From assembly GCA_964480365.1 (NCBI GenBank), contig CAYZPM010000003.1, positions 1 through 64,000 of the forward strand: a DNA stretch of 64,000 bases. Direction: 5' to 3'. The stretch is from CAIQPV01 sp964480365. Its GTDB lineage: Bacteria; Pseudomonadota; Gammaproteobacteria; Burkholderiales; Gallionellaceae. Both the position numbers and the translations under genes were made by a program. Below the pieces are notes generated by a model that was given only the letters and a program-made list of their open reading frames with translations, ran no database searches and was not told the DNA's origin. Positions 17,048 to 25,698 of this stretch are shown piece by piece; the first letter of the stretch is position 1; each line of letters opens with the position of its first letter.

Positions 17048-18463
17048 ATGCTGACAGCCTCGAAGCAAGCATTCAGACTCTTGAGCTTTTCGCGCCAGTT
17101 CATGCTGGCGATTATCGCGGTTCTCATGGTCGGCATGGTTACCATCGGCTTATGGTTGGGGCAGCAAATTGAAGCCAATGCGGTTAACCGCGCAGCGGCA
17201 ATTTCAGCAGTCTACGTAGAAAGCATCTTTGCCGCGCAACTGCACGACTGGCCAAGTGGCGAAATATTGGATAAAGAAACGCATGCCGTGCTCGACCGAA
17301 TTTTCATCGAAGGCCCGCTGCATCGCGAAGTGCTTCGCTTCAAGCTTTGGGATGCCAGCGGTCGCATTGACTACAGCAACGACCATGCACAAATTGGACT
17401 TCGTTTTCCAGTCAAAGGGCACTTGGCAGCAGCATTCGCAGGTACGGTTCAGGCCAAAATTAGCAATCTCAAAGATAGCGATAATCAACCCGAGCAAACA
17501 CGCTGGCCGCAACTGCTTGAGGTTTATGTTCCGATTCGTTCCAGCGCGCATGGTGAAGTTATCGCGGTCGCTGAGTTTTACCTCTCGGTAGAAAACCTGA
17601 AACATGATATCAGTGCCGCCCAGCAGCGTAGTTGGGCGCTGGTTGCGTTTTCTACTCTTGCAATCTACGTATTGTTATTTAGCTTGGTGCGCCGTGCCAA
17701 CGATACCATTCAGGACCAGCAGCGTGACCTGCGCCATCAACTTGAGCAACTGCGTTCTGCTCTTGCCGAGAATGATCATATGCGCGAGCAGCTGCGCGAG
17801 GCAGGTGTGAGCACGACCACGCTCAGCGAAGAATTCCTGATCCGGATCGCCGCTGACCTGCACGACGGACCAGCGCAAACGATTGCCTTCGCATTGATGC
17901 GATTCGATGAATTTGCTGCAACGTGCCGTGACAGCGCATCGTCCCCAAGTAGCACTGATCAAGATCTCCGTAGCATTCAAAGTGCCTTGCAATCCTCGCT
18001 TCGGGATATCCGCAGAATTTCTTCCGGACTGGCGATACCGGGCATGGATGAAATGTCACTCGCCGATACCGCTCGACGCGCCGTGCGCGATTTCGAGCGT
18101 TTGTCCGGGCAAACGATTCAGGCCGAGATCGACGAAACTCTGGATAAGGCTCCACTTTCGGTCAAGATTACGGTATACCGGCTACTTCAGGAATCACTTA
18201 CCAACAGCAGACGGTACGCCCCCGGAGGCGCACCCCTGGTGCAGGTGCAACGAACCGATGGTCAGGTACTGGTAACGATCACGGATCATGGCGCCGGTTT
18301 CGATCCGCAGTCGGCTGCTGTAGCCGGGCGACTCGGACTGGCTTTCATGCGCGAGCGCGTCCGACTGCTCGGAGGTATCTTTGAAATCGATTCTGCCCCC
18401 GGGCGTGGTACCTGCATTCGTGCCCGGCTCCCTTTGTCAACTGATGAGATGATCCATGCCTAA
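17048..18463 (+). CDS. Sensor histidine kinase, NarX-like (HisKA_3)
   Basis: Membrane sensor kinase of a two-component system. Two membrane segments (about 17-37 and 196-214) enclose a periplasmic domain of roughly 155 residues. A coiled linker (IQDQQRDLRHQLEQLRSAL) leads to the HisKA_3 block with the phospho-accepting His272 in ADLHDGPAQTI. The N box is LLQESLTNSRRYA and the ATP lid region contains DHGAGFD and GLAFMRERVRLLGG. At 471 residues it is complete. Its stop overlaps the response regulator start by 8 bases. Being divergent from the cytochrome cluster, it is a good candidate to control mto expression, perhaps sensing redox state, iron or oxygen; the signal cannot be read from the sequence. 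Confidence 0.88.
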   Translation: MLTASKQAFRLLSFSRQFMLAIIAVLMVGMVTIGLWLGQQIEANAVNRAAAISAVYVESIFAAQLHDWPSGEILDKETHAVLDRIFIEGPLHREVLRFKLWDASGRIDYSNDHAQIGLRFPVKGHLAAAFAGTVQAKISNLKDSDNQPEQTRWPQLLEVYVPIRSSAHGEVIAVAEFYLSVENLKHDISAAQQRSWALVAFSTLAIYVLLFSLVRRANDTIQDQQRDLRHQLEQLRSALAENDHMREQLREAGVSTTTLSEEFLIRIAADLHDGPAQTIAFALMRFDEFAATCRDSASSPSSTDQDLRSIQSALQSSLRDIRRISSGLAIPGMDEMSLADTARRAVRDFERLSGQTIQAEIDETLDKAPLSVKITVYRLLQESLTNSRRYAPGGAPLVQVQRTDGQVLVTITDHGAGFDPQSAAVAGRLGLAFMRERVRLLGGIFEIDSAPGRGTCIRARLPLSTDEMIHA

Positions 18464-19106
18464 TACGATCCGCATTCTACTCGCCGACGACCATCCTCTA
18501 TTCCGCGAGGGAGTCGCCCACTCGCTTGGCTCGGAGCCAGATTTCGAAATAATCGCCCAAGCCGACAGCGGTGAGGCGGTGGTGGATCTGGCGCATCGTT
18601 TGCATCCGGACATCGTGCTGCTTGATGTTTCGATGACCGGAATGGGAGGCATCGAGGCAGCCGGAAAGATCGCTGCGAGCACACCGGGAGTGCGCATCAT
18701 GATGCTAACCGTTTCCGAAAACCGGGAGAATCTGATGGCCGCGCTCAAGGCCGGAGCGCATGGCTACGTACTGAAGGGCGTTTCCGCAAGCGAACTGTGC
18801 GCCATCACGCGCCGCGTGGCCAGCGGCGAGGCCTATGTTACCCCAGCTCTAGCCGCAGATATGTTGACTGAGCTTTCCCACCCGCACCCGATTGATTCGT
18901 TTTCCGAACTGACGGAACGTGAGGCTAAAATTCTGGAACTTCTCAGCCAAGGACTCACCAACCGGGAAATCGGCGAGCACATGTTCCTTGCTGAAAAAAC
19001 GGTCAAGCATTACATGACGAGCATCCTGAATAAACTGCATGTGCGCTCACGCACCGAGGCTGCGTTGATCGCCATGCAGCATGGCGTGTCTGGACGTTCT
19101 CAATAG
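18456..19106 (+). CDS. NarL/LuxR-family response regulator
   Basis: DNA-binding partner of the kinase just upstream (8-base overlap, one operon). The receiver has the acidic pair DD at residues 11-12, the phosphorylation site Asp57 in VLLDVSMTG and the conserved Lys in YVLKGVS. The C-terminal LuxR-type helix-turn-helix is LTEREAKILELLSQGLTNRE followed by KTVKHYMTSILNKL. Length of 216 residues is standard. The most economical hypothesis is that it activates or represses the divergent mto cluster and its own operon. Confidence 0.9.
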   Translation: MPNTIRILLADDHPLFREGVAHSLGSEPDFEIIAQADSGEAVVDLAHRLHPDIVLLDVSMTGMGGIEAAGKIAASTPGVRIMMLTVSENRENLMAALKAGAHGYVLKGVSASELCAITRRVASGEAYVTPALAADMLTELSHPHPIDSFSELTEREAKILELLSQGLTNREIGEHMFLAEKTVKHYMTSILNKLHVRSRTEAALIAMQHGVSGRSQ

Positions 19107-19142
19107 ATTTCTAATGTAAGGTGCTTTGACTGCAATTGTAAA

Positions 19143-20171
19143 CTAGGTTTTCATCCCTGATTCGTACCATCCCTTACTGCGCTTCACCAGATACACAACC
19201 GATAACATCACCGGCACTTCGATCAGCACGCCGACCACAGTAGCCAGCGCCGCACCGGATTCGAAGCCAAATAGGCTAATGGCAGCAGCCACCGCCAGTT
19301 CGAAAAAGTTGCTTGCGCCGATCAAGGCCGAAGGCCCTGCAACACAATGTGCTTCGCCGAAGCGACGGTTGAGCAGGTAGGCCAGACCAGAAGTGAAATA
19401 CACCTGGATGGTGATGGGTACGGCGAGCATGGCGATAATCAGCGGCTGTTCGACGATGGCTTTGCCTTGAAACGCGAACAGCAACACCAGTGTGAGCAAC
19501 AATGCCATGAGCGAAAACGGATGCAGCGCGTTCAGTGTGCGCTCCAGCGTATCCGTACCGCGCAAAAGCAAATATTTGCGCCACACTTGCGCCAGCAGCA
19601 CCGGCAGCACGATGTACAACACCACCGAAACCAGCAGTGTATCCCACGGCACCACAATGGCGGACAGTCCGAGCAGCAAGGCCACCAGCGGCGCGAAGGC
19701 AAAGATCATGATGGTGTCATTGAGCGCAACCTGGCTCAGGGTGAATAACGGCTCCCCGTTCACCAGACGACTCCACACGAATACCATCGCAGTGCAGGGT
19801 GCGGCGGCTAACAACACCAGCCCGGCAATATAGCTATCGATCTGCTCCGCCGGAAGATAGGGTGCAAACACATGGCGAATAAACAGCCAGCCGAGCAGCG
19901 CCATGGAGAAGGGTTTTACCGCCCAATTGATAAACAGCGTCACGCCAATACCGCGCCAGTGTTCGCGTACCTGATGCAGCGCGCCGAAATCTATGCGCAA
20001 CAGCATGGGGATAATCATTACCCAGATCAGCAACCCGACCGGCAGGTTGACCCGCGCTACTTGCAGGCCGCCCAACAACTGGAATAGCGCGGGGAATACT
20101 TGCCCCAGCACCACGCCGAATATGATGCACAAGAATACCCAAACAGTCAGGTAGCGTTCAAACAGTCCCAT
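19143..20171 (-). CDS. acr3: Arsenite efflux permease, ACR3 family
   Basis: Ten-helix inner-membrane transporter that exports arsenite (and sometimes antimonite). The 342-residue sequence has repeated hydrophobic helices; LLAAAPCTAMVFVWS contains the conserved Cys of ACR3 proteins, and PSALIGASNFFELAVAAAI is the characteristic late block. It follows arsC with a 1-base gap and belongs to an arsR-arsC-acr3 operon read leftward. It ends 36 bases from the convergent response regulator. Confidence 0.93.
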   Translation of the reverse strand: MGLFERYLTVWVFLCIIFGVVLGQVFPALFQLLGGLQVARVNLPVGLLIWVMIIPMLLRIDFGALHQVREHWRGIGVTLFINWAVKPFSMALLGWLFIRHVFAPYLPAEQIDSYIAGLVLLAAAPCTAMVFVWSRLVNGEPLFTLSQVALNDTIMIFAFAPLVALLLGLSAIVVPWDTLLVSVVLYIVLPVLLAQVWRKYLLLRGTDTLERTLNALHPFSLMALLLTLVLLFAFQGKAIVEQPLIIAMLAVPITIQVYFTSGLAYLLNRRFGEAHCVAGPSALIGASNFFELAVAAAISLFGFESGAALATVVGVLIEVPVMLSVVYLVKRSKGWYESGMKT

Positions 20172-20172
20172 G

Positions 20173-20670
20173 TTAAACCTTCCCGATTTCCTGCAATTTT
20201 TGTTTCAGGCTTAATGCATCCAGCTTATCGAAAGGCAGGCTGATAAATAACTGGATGCGCCGGGTCAGTTGCTGGCAGGCTTGCTCAAACTCCTTATCCT
20301 GCTCGGCCTCGCCCCCCTTACACGCGGCGGGATCTTCGACGCCCCAATGTGCCGTCACCGGGCTGCACAGCCACAGCGGGCATTCCTCACCGGCTGCGTT
20401 GTCGCACACGGTAAAAATGAAATCCATCTGCGGTGCACCAGGAGCTGCAAACTCGTCCCAGCTTTTGCTGCTCAATCCTGCGGTGGGCAGCCCCATGCGT
20501 TGTAGCAATCGCAGGGATGCGGGATGCACCTTGCCGGATGGCTTGCTGCCCGCGCTGTAAGCATGAAAGCGCCCCGCCCCGAGATAGTTCAGCGTAGCCT
20601 CGGCCAAGACGCTGCGCGCGGAATTACCGGTGCACAGGAACAATACGTTGTAGATTTTTTCCGATTGCAT
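20173..20670 (-). CDS. arsC: Arsenate reductase, low-molecular-weight phosphatase type
   Basis: Reduces arsenate to arsenite for export by the adjacent ACR3. The N-terminal P-loop LCTGNSARS (Cys13, CX5R) is the LMW-PTPase signature. A central stretch of family residues includes FIFTVCDNAAGEECPLW, which carries further Cys residues, and WGVEDPAA follows. This is the thioredoxin-coupled class rather than the glutaredoxin-coupled plasmid class. At 165 residues it is slightly longer than the minimal enzymes. The C-terminal part is mostly helical. Confidence 0.92.
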   Translation of the reverse strand: MQSEKIYNVLFLCTGNSARSVLAEATLNYLGAGRFHAYSAGSKPSGKVHPASLRLLQRMGLPTAGLSSKSWDEFAAPGAPQMDFIFTVCDNAAGEECPLWLCSPVTAHWGVEDPAACKGGEAEQDKEFEQACQQLTRRIQLFISLPFDKLDALSLKQKLQEIGKV

Positions 20671-20685
20671 TTAATTCTCCGATTT

Positions 20686-21003
20686 TCAACAAGACTTGCG
20701 CGGCGCGCATTGTGCCGCATCCCCTGCACAGCAGTGCTCGGTCAGGTACGCGATCAACTTATCCATCTCGGCATAGTTGGCGGTGTAAATCACGTAACGC
20801 CCTTCGTTACGAGACTTGACCAGCCTGGCATGCGCCAGCCCCTTGAGATGGAACGACAGAGTGGCGGGCGGAATCCCGAGCTTTTCGCCCAACACACCCG
20901 CAGCTAATCCTTCTTTACCGGCCTGTACTAACAGGCGAAATATTGACAGGCGCGATTCTTGCGCCAGCGCTGCCAAGGCATCAACTGCCGCTGAGATTTT
21001 CAT
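20686..21003 (-). CDS. arsR: ArsR-family repressor
   Basis: Small winged-helix repressor expected to bind arsenite and release the ars promoter. I start at 21003 (MKISAAVDALAAL), since the upstream extension to 21060 has no family resemblance. The helix-turn-helix is GIPPATLSFHLKGLAHARLV. Instead of the classical ELCVCDL motif in the DNA helix, Cys residues cluster at the C-terminus (CCAGDAAQC and a final C), as in the types that bind As(III) through C-terminal cysteines. It heads the arsR-arsC-acr3 operon. Confidence 0.9.
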   Translation of the reverse strand: MKISAAVDALAALAQESRLSIFRLLVQAGKEGLAAGVLGEKLGIPPATLSFHLKGLAHARLVKSRNEGRYVIYTANYAEMDKLIAYLTEHCCAGDAAQCAPRKSC

Positions 21004-21145
21004 GTCCGCACCACCCACTTTGTTTCCATGTTTCCAATAATATCGAAATGTCATCCGCAATTCAAGCTTAATCCGGACATGGCCGCTAACACGATCAAAG
21101 GCGTGTTAGCATAACGACCAATTATTACCCGCATATTTCACTGTC

Positions 21146-22432
21146 ATGCCGATACAAACAACTTCTTGGCTGGGCATCGCCGTATTGCTGATTTTCAGCA
21201 TCGGCATGCTGCTCATCGCCTTCGAAGCCAAGCTGCACATGGATAAGTTCAAGCCAGCGCTGTTCATGCTGTCGGCTTTTCTGCTGATCGGTTTGTACAC
21301 CTATTTTTCCGGCGATGACCCACGTCGTTTCGGACAATTTATCGAGATGCAAAAGGAAAACAAGATTGAGCTGTTCTCGCTAATCGCCTTCATGGCATTC
21401 ATGTGGATGATCGTGGAGTTACTCAACGAACGCGGGGTGTTCAGCACGCTGAACAGCTATCTCATCAACCGCAGACTAAATTCCAGCACGATATTCTGGG
21501 CGACTGGCGCATTGGCCGCCCTGCTCTCTCCGTTCATCAACAACATCACCACGGCGATGATTTTCGGCAAATCGATCAAGGAAGTTTCGTGCAATCAGGA
21601 CTATCGCCATATCGCACTGTGCAATCTGATAATCGCCTCAAATTCCGGCGTGTGGTTTCTCGGCACCACTACCAGCCTGATGGTGATTCTGGCAGGCAAA
21701 ATCAGCATCATGGGGCTGCTTGCCCTGTTACCCGCAGGTATCATCGGCTGGGCGGTCAGCGCCGCTGTACTGCAACTGATTTACCTTAACAGGCTACAAG
21801 GTAAGTTGATCGACACAGCGCCGAGCGATGTACACATCAAGCACGGCGGCTGGGGCATGATCTTCTTCAGCATCGCCGCGATCATTGCCTCCGTGGTGAT
21901 GAATATTATGCTGCATATCGACATTGAATACGCTCTCGGCATAGGACTGGCTATAATCGGCCTGTATGTCTGGCACCTGAAGCGCAGCGGGCACGACGTG
22001 ATGCTGCTGACACAATTGCAAAAAGTTGAATGGGGCACGCTGCTGTTTTTCATCGGCATCATCAGCGGCGTGTCAGCGCTTAACTATGTCGGCTGGCTGC
22101 ACTATATCTCACGGCTGTTCGAGGCATTCTCGCCCACAGCGGTAAATGTCCTGCTGGGTGTGATTTCCGGTGCACTGGACAACATTCCGGTGGAAGCCTC
22201 TACACTGACGTCCAACCCGCAACTGGATAGCTCACAATGGGCGCTTAACGCGCTGATGGTAGGCGTAGGCGGCAGTTTGACCGTCATAGGTTCTGCCGCC
22301 GGGGTAATGGTGATGTCCTTGGACAAGAGCTACAGTTTCGGCACGCATTTGAAATTCCTGCCTGCGATCCTTACCAACTTTGTCGTGTCACTGGGCGTCT
22401 GGTATATTCAGTTCGAAATTCTCGGGATTTAG
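21146..22432 (+). CDS. nhaD: Sodium:proton antiporter, NhaD type
   Basis: Polytopic inner-membrane ion transporter that exchanges Na+ for H+. The 428-residue sequence has about a dozen hydrophobic helices, with family blocks LSPFINNITTAMIFGKS and a matching second-half block GALDNIPVEASTL, the two inverted NhaD/ArsB-type signatures with Asn and Asp residues. GGSLTVIGSAAGVM near the end is also characteristic. It lies divergent from arsR, so an arsenic link through the related ArsB fold was considered, but the sequence looks like NhaD. A small unknown gene follows 5 bases later. Confidence 0.85.
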   Translation: MPIQTTSWLGIAVLLIFSIGMLLIAFEAKLHMDKFKPALFMLSAFLLIGLYTYFSGDDPRRFGQFIEMQKENKIELFSLIAFMAFMWMIVELLNERGVFSTLNSYLINRRLNSSTIFWATGALAALLSPFINNITTAMIFGKSIKEVSCNQDYRHIALCNLIIASNSGVWFLGTTTSLMVILAGKISIMGLLALLPAGIIGWAVSAAVLQLIYLNRLQGKLIDTAPSDVHIKHGGWGMIFFSIAAIIASVVMNIMLHIDIEYALGIGLAIIGLYVWHLKRSGHDVMLLTQLQKVEWGTLLFFIGIISGVSALNYVGWLHYISRLFEAFSPTAVNVLLGVISGALDNIPVEASTLTSNPQLDSSQWALNALMVGVGGSLTVIGSAAGVMVMSLDKSYSFGTHLKFLPAILTNFVVSLGVWYIQFEILGI

Positions 22433-22437
22433 CATAC

Positions 22438-22935
22438 ATGATCGAAACGCTAACCATCATCACCCTGTCCGTTCTGTTCCTCGTATTCTTCCGTCCCGGC
22501 AAGACGCCGCCGCTGGACAACCCGCTGGTCATCGAACGGCCCGGCCAGTACCACATGACTCTGGCACCGCAACTTAACCTGGCGCAGCCGTTCATCGAGG
22601 CCATCGCCAAACAAGCCGACATCGCAAGCGACGCGACCCAATATAGTGCTATACAGTTTTTCGAAGTTCGCGACAAACAGGTCACGGCGCATGGGTATGA
22701 TTCCTACCTGCTCGCCATCACGCAACGTAACGGAATAATGTACTTTCAGGCGACCAGTCCACTGGCTAGCGATCAAAACAGCCGCCGCAAAACTATTGGT
22801 GAGTTCGCCGATGCCGTGCTGGCGCGCTTCCCCGCCACAGGAGAACACAACACAGCGCTGGATGAACTCATTGTCGCGGCAGCGCAAGCTGCTGCACAGC
22901 TACGCAGCATCCATATCAAACAGTTGGCTCAATAA
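22438..22935 (+). CDS. Hypothetical protein with one N-terminal membrane anchor
   Basis: Not recognised. The 165-residue protein starts with a hydrophobic segment (residues 3-18, LTIITLSVLFLVFF) and then has a soluble mixed alpha/beta region ending in an Ala-rich helix. The gene begins 5 bases after the nhaD stop, so it is probably co-transcribed and could be an accessory factor of the antiporter. Confidence 0.65.
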   Translation: MIETLTIITLSVLFLVFFRPGKTPPLDNPLVIERPGQYHMTLAPQLNLAQPFIEAIAKQADIASDATQYSAIQFFEVRDKQVTAHGYDSYLLAITQRNGIMYFQATSPLASDQNSRRKTIGEFADAVLARFPATGEHNTALDELIVAAAQAAAQLRSIHIKQLAQ

Positions 22936-23003
22936 AATCAAGAAAAAATGACTGGAGTGCGACGGCAGCACACATAGAGCGTATAACATCGCCGATACAA
23001 AAA

Positions 23004-23025
23004 TGAAGGGGCTTACGCCCCTTCA
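23004..23025. terminator. Bidirectional terminator hairpin
   Basis: TGAAGGGG (23004-23011) pairs with CCCCTTCA (23018-23025) with a 6-nt loop, between the converging ends of the hypothetical gene and pbpG. Confidence 0.75.
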
Positions 23026-23047
23026 TCAAAACATAAAATTGCAAATT

Positions 23048-23944
23048 CTAACCACGCCGCACGGTACGCGTAACCAGCGCGCTTTCCATCCACTTCTTGA
23101 TGCGGTTGGCATCACCGATGCGTGTACTCTTGCCTTGCGAATCGAGCAACACGATCACTACCGGGTGCTGCTTGATAGTGGCTTTCATAACTAGGCATCG
23201 CCCAGCTTCGTTGATGTAACCGGTCTTGCTGATGCCGATGTCCCAAGACGCATTTCTTACCAGCGGGTTGGTATTTTTGTACATCAGTGGGCGGTATCCC
23301 GCCGGTTCCGCCAGATGGGAAGAAGAAGTGGTCGCTTTATGGATAGGCTCGTAAGTTTGCGCCGCCAACACCATCTTCACCAAATCCTGCGCGGTGGAAA
23401 CATTGCCGCTGTTCAGGCCGGTGGGGTCGAGGAAGCGCGTGTCTTTCATACCCAGTTCGCGCGCCTTGGCATTCATCTTCGCTACGGCGGCTTGCGTGCC
23501 GCCCGGATAGGTGCGCGCCAGCGCGGCAGCGGCACGGTTCTCCGAAGCCATCAGCGCCAGCTTGAGCAGTTCGCCGCGCGTCAGCGTCATGCCGGGACGC
23601 ATACGCGAATGGGTGCCCTTGAGCGTATCCATATCCTGCGTGCTGATGCTGATCTCTTCATCCATCGGCAACTGCGCGTCCAGCACCACCATGGCAGTCA
23701 TCAATTTGCTAATGGAGGCGATAGGCGCAACAGTATCCGCATTCTTTGTATACAGAGCGCACTGACCCCGTTCGTCGTAAATCAGCGCAATATAGGAACG
23801 CAACTTCGGTGACGAGGTGTGCTTCAGCACCACGCTGGTCAGTTCATCTTCCTGTTTGAGTGTCACCCCATCACCATCATTGGGCGCTGCCTGCACCACC
23901 AAAGTGTTGGTCAGCAAGATAAGCATTATGAGTTTTTTATACAT
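23048..23944 (-). CDS. pbpG: D-alanyl-D-alanine endopeptidase (PbpG/DacA-like, peptidase S11)
   Basis: Periplasmic penicillin-binding protein that cuts peptide cross-links in peptidoglycan. The active-site motifs are in order: SISKLMTAMVV (SxxK), SENRAAAAL (SxN) and SKTGYINEAG (KTG). The signal peptide is MYKKLIMLILLTNTLVVQAA; I set the start at 23944 because GGGGA lies just upstream and the longer reading to 24013 adds non-signal sequence. There is no C-terminal membrane-anchoring helix of the DacA kind, consistent with PbpG. Confidence 0.9.
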   Translation of the reverse strand: MYKKLIMLILLTNTLVVQAAPNDGDGVTLKQEDELTSVVLKHTSSPKLRSYIALIYDERGQCALYTKNADTVAPIASISKLMTAMVVLDAQLPMDEEISISTQDMDTLKGTHSRMRPGMTLTRGELLKLALMASENRAAAALARTYPGGTQAAVAKMNAKARELGMKDTRFLDPTGLNSGNVSTAQDLVKMVLAAQTYEPIHKATTSSSHLAEPAGYRPLMYKNTNPLVRNASWDIGISKTGYINEAGRCLVMKATIKQHPVVIVLLDSQGKSTRIGDANRIKKWMESALVTRTVRRG

Positions 23945-24595
23945 AATATTCCCCGAACCTAAAGTTAATCCCCAAAACTGAAACTTGTGACGCGAAGGAT
24001 ACCGCAAAATCAATATAAATCAAGATGGATACAAATTTAACTTAAGAAAACACATACACGTCTTCGACTTAAGGAAATACATACAAGTTCAAATTCTCCA
24101 GAAAAAATAAATCTGCTGCTCAGTCCCATACCTGCCGAAAAAGCAATGCACAAGAAGTTAAGGGCGTTAAAGCAGAATACTCATCGACATAGACTGCTTC
24201 AAGAAACAAAACGAATAGCAGTTGAAATCCACTCGTTTACCAGCTCCCTTTTCCAAGTAAGTATTTCTACGTATGTATTCATACGAATTGTTTTGGACTC
24301 AATTTTTATTTAATGTTTGCTCACAGCAATTAGTGTCTCATCAAACTTAGTGGAACATGTCAGCAAGTAAGATATTTAGTTGATACTTAGAGTTGCTAAA
24401 ACAATTTCTAGGCTGATGCTGCGTTTCGGATAATAAATTTTGGTTGGCAGTTCGATCCTCCTTTGCAAGCGGTATTGCTTAAATCTATGAGAAATTAGAA
24501 TGTAAAAGTTGGTTCGAACATTGTGTGAAACTGAAGGAGAGGTTAAAAAAGAGGTTAGATGTAATTTCAACCCCCGTTCTACTAGGAGAACTATC
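23945..24595. other. 650-base AT-rich intergenic region
   Basis: Divergent spacer between pbpG and a PEP-CTERM gene. I see no ORF with a ribosome site, no clear hairpin and no known riboswitch core. Confidence 0.4.
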
Positions 24596-25309
24596 ATGAC
24601 AATTTTATTTACCCGCATCACACCTGTTGCTGCCGCAGTGTTGTTATCGATTTCCGCCACGGCAACGCAGGCGGCAGTCATCAATTTTCAGGACTATGTA
24701 CCCGGAACTGGCTGCTGCTTTATTGGCGCCGGCAACGCCCAGACCTTAACCATTACGGATGGTGGGTATAACGTTGTCTTCGGAGGTGGTACACCGCTTG
24801 GCCCGGGGATATCCAACCTGCCGGCGACTGCAAGCGTCGCTTACGGGACAGCTGATTTCGCGAATACGGGCCAAACCGGCTATACCAACCCGCTCACGAT
24901 TAAGTTCTATAATTCGGTCACTAACGCCCCCGAGAATGTCAGCAATTTCTTCCTGAACCTGTATAACGGGAACACAGTCCCGATTAATTACACCCTGAAG
25001 GACAATCTCGGCAATGGAGCGGTATTCAATGTGGCTGAAAACTTTTCATCAGGTCAACAGACATTCGGATTCGCGTCAGCGGGTAATTCGTTTACGATAA
25101 CTGGTGGCCCCTCGACGAGTCCTTACGCGTGGGATTTCTTTATTAACGATATCGGGTTCAATCAGGCGCTGCCTCAAGGAAGCAATGACGGTAACCCTCT
25201 TGCTCCCGTTCCCGAGCCCACAACCTACGCCATGCTGTTGGCGGGTTTAGGTCTGATAGGCTTAATCAAGTATCGCCGCAAAAGCGATAACATGCCTTTG
25301 GCAGCATAA
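24596..25309 (+). CDS. PEP-CTERM sorting-domain protein
   Basis: Second exported PEP-CTERM protein of the window. The start is ATG at 24596, with AGGAGAACTATC just upstream; the open frame extends further 5' without support. The signal peptide ends ATQAAV. The central 170 residues are beta-rich, with no catalytic motif that I recognise. The C-terminus is PEPTTYAMLLAGLGLIGL, a hydrophobic helix, then KYRRKS, the full sorting signal. The function is unknown; the family is linked to exopolysaccharide-producing bacteria. A terminator follows. Confidence 0.85.
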   Translation: MTILFTRITPVAAAVLLSISATATQAAVINFQDYVPGTGCCFIGAGNAQTLTITDGGYNVVFGGGTPLGPGISNLPATASVAYGTADFANTGQTGYTNPLTIKFYNSVTNAPENVSNFFLNLYNGNTVPINYTLKDNLGNGAVFNVAENFSSGQQTFGFASAGNSFTITGGPSTSPYAWDFFINDIGFNQALPQGSNDGNPLAPVPEPTTYAMLLAGLGLIGLIKYRRKSDNMPLAA

Positions 25310-25326
25310 TCGGCACATCACACGAG

Positions 25327-25362
25327 GCCACAGAGGGGTAAATTCCCATTGTGGCTTTTTTT
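25327..25362 (+). terminator. Rho-independent terminator after PEP-CTERM gene
   Basis: GCCACA (25327-25332) pairs with TGTGGC (25350-25355), followed by seven T. Confidence 0.8.
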
Positions 25363-25398
25363 CGGTTATCCCAAGCGAGAATGATCGCGTAGCACGTT

Positions 25399-25698
25399 TT
25401 AAGACAACTGAAAAATTTGCAACGCTGTCATGCTTGACCTTCCAACACCTCTGGCAGACATTTCAGCCAGCACGCGTTGAATCTCAACCTGCAAAGGCTT
25501 CCGTCGTCGCTCAATGTCTGGGGGCATAAAGCCACGAGCACGGTCTAAAATCTTTTGGTCAAGAGCGTGGAAGTGACAACGATTAATCGTGACTCGAGTG
25601 GGGCCTAATGGATGCAGGTCAAAGCGGGGTAGTTTTGGAGGGAATTTTAATCTATTGTTTTTACATGCAATATTTCTTCCTGCTGTTGCAGCGCCCAC
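25399..25698 (-). CDS. Doubtful small ORF downstream of the ABC exporter
   Basis: A 99-codon frame that overlaps the end of the ABC transporter gene by 52 bases. The second half (MPPDIERRRKPLQVEIQ onward) looks more protein-like than random, so it could be a small gene starting internally or a decayed gene. No family recognised and no clear ribosome site. Confidence 0.2.
   Translation of the reverse strand: MGAATAGRNIACKNNRLKFPPKLPRFDLHPLGPTRVTINRCHFHALDQKILDRARGFMPPDIERRRKPLQVEIQRVLAEMSARGVGRSSMTALQIFQLS

Noticed and set aside
21146..22432. ArsB-type arsenite pump reading of the nhaD gene
   Set aside because: The fold is related and ars genes are adjacent, but the motifs and length fit NhaD better, and ACR3 already provides arsenite efflux.
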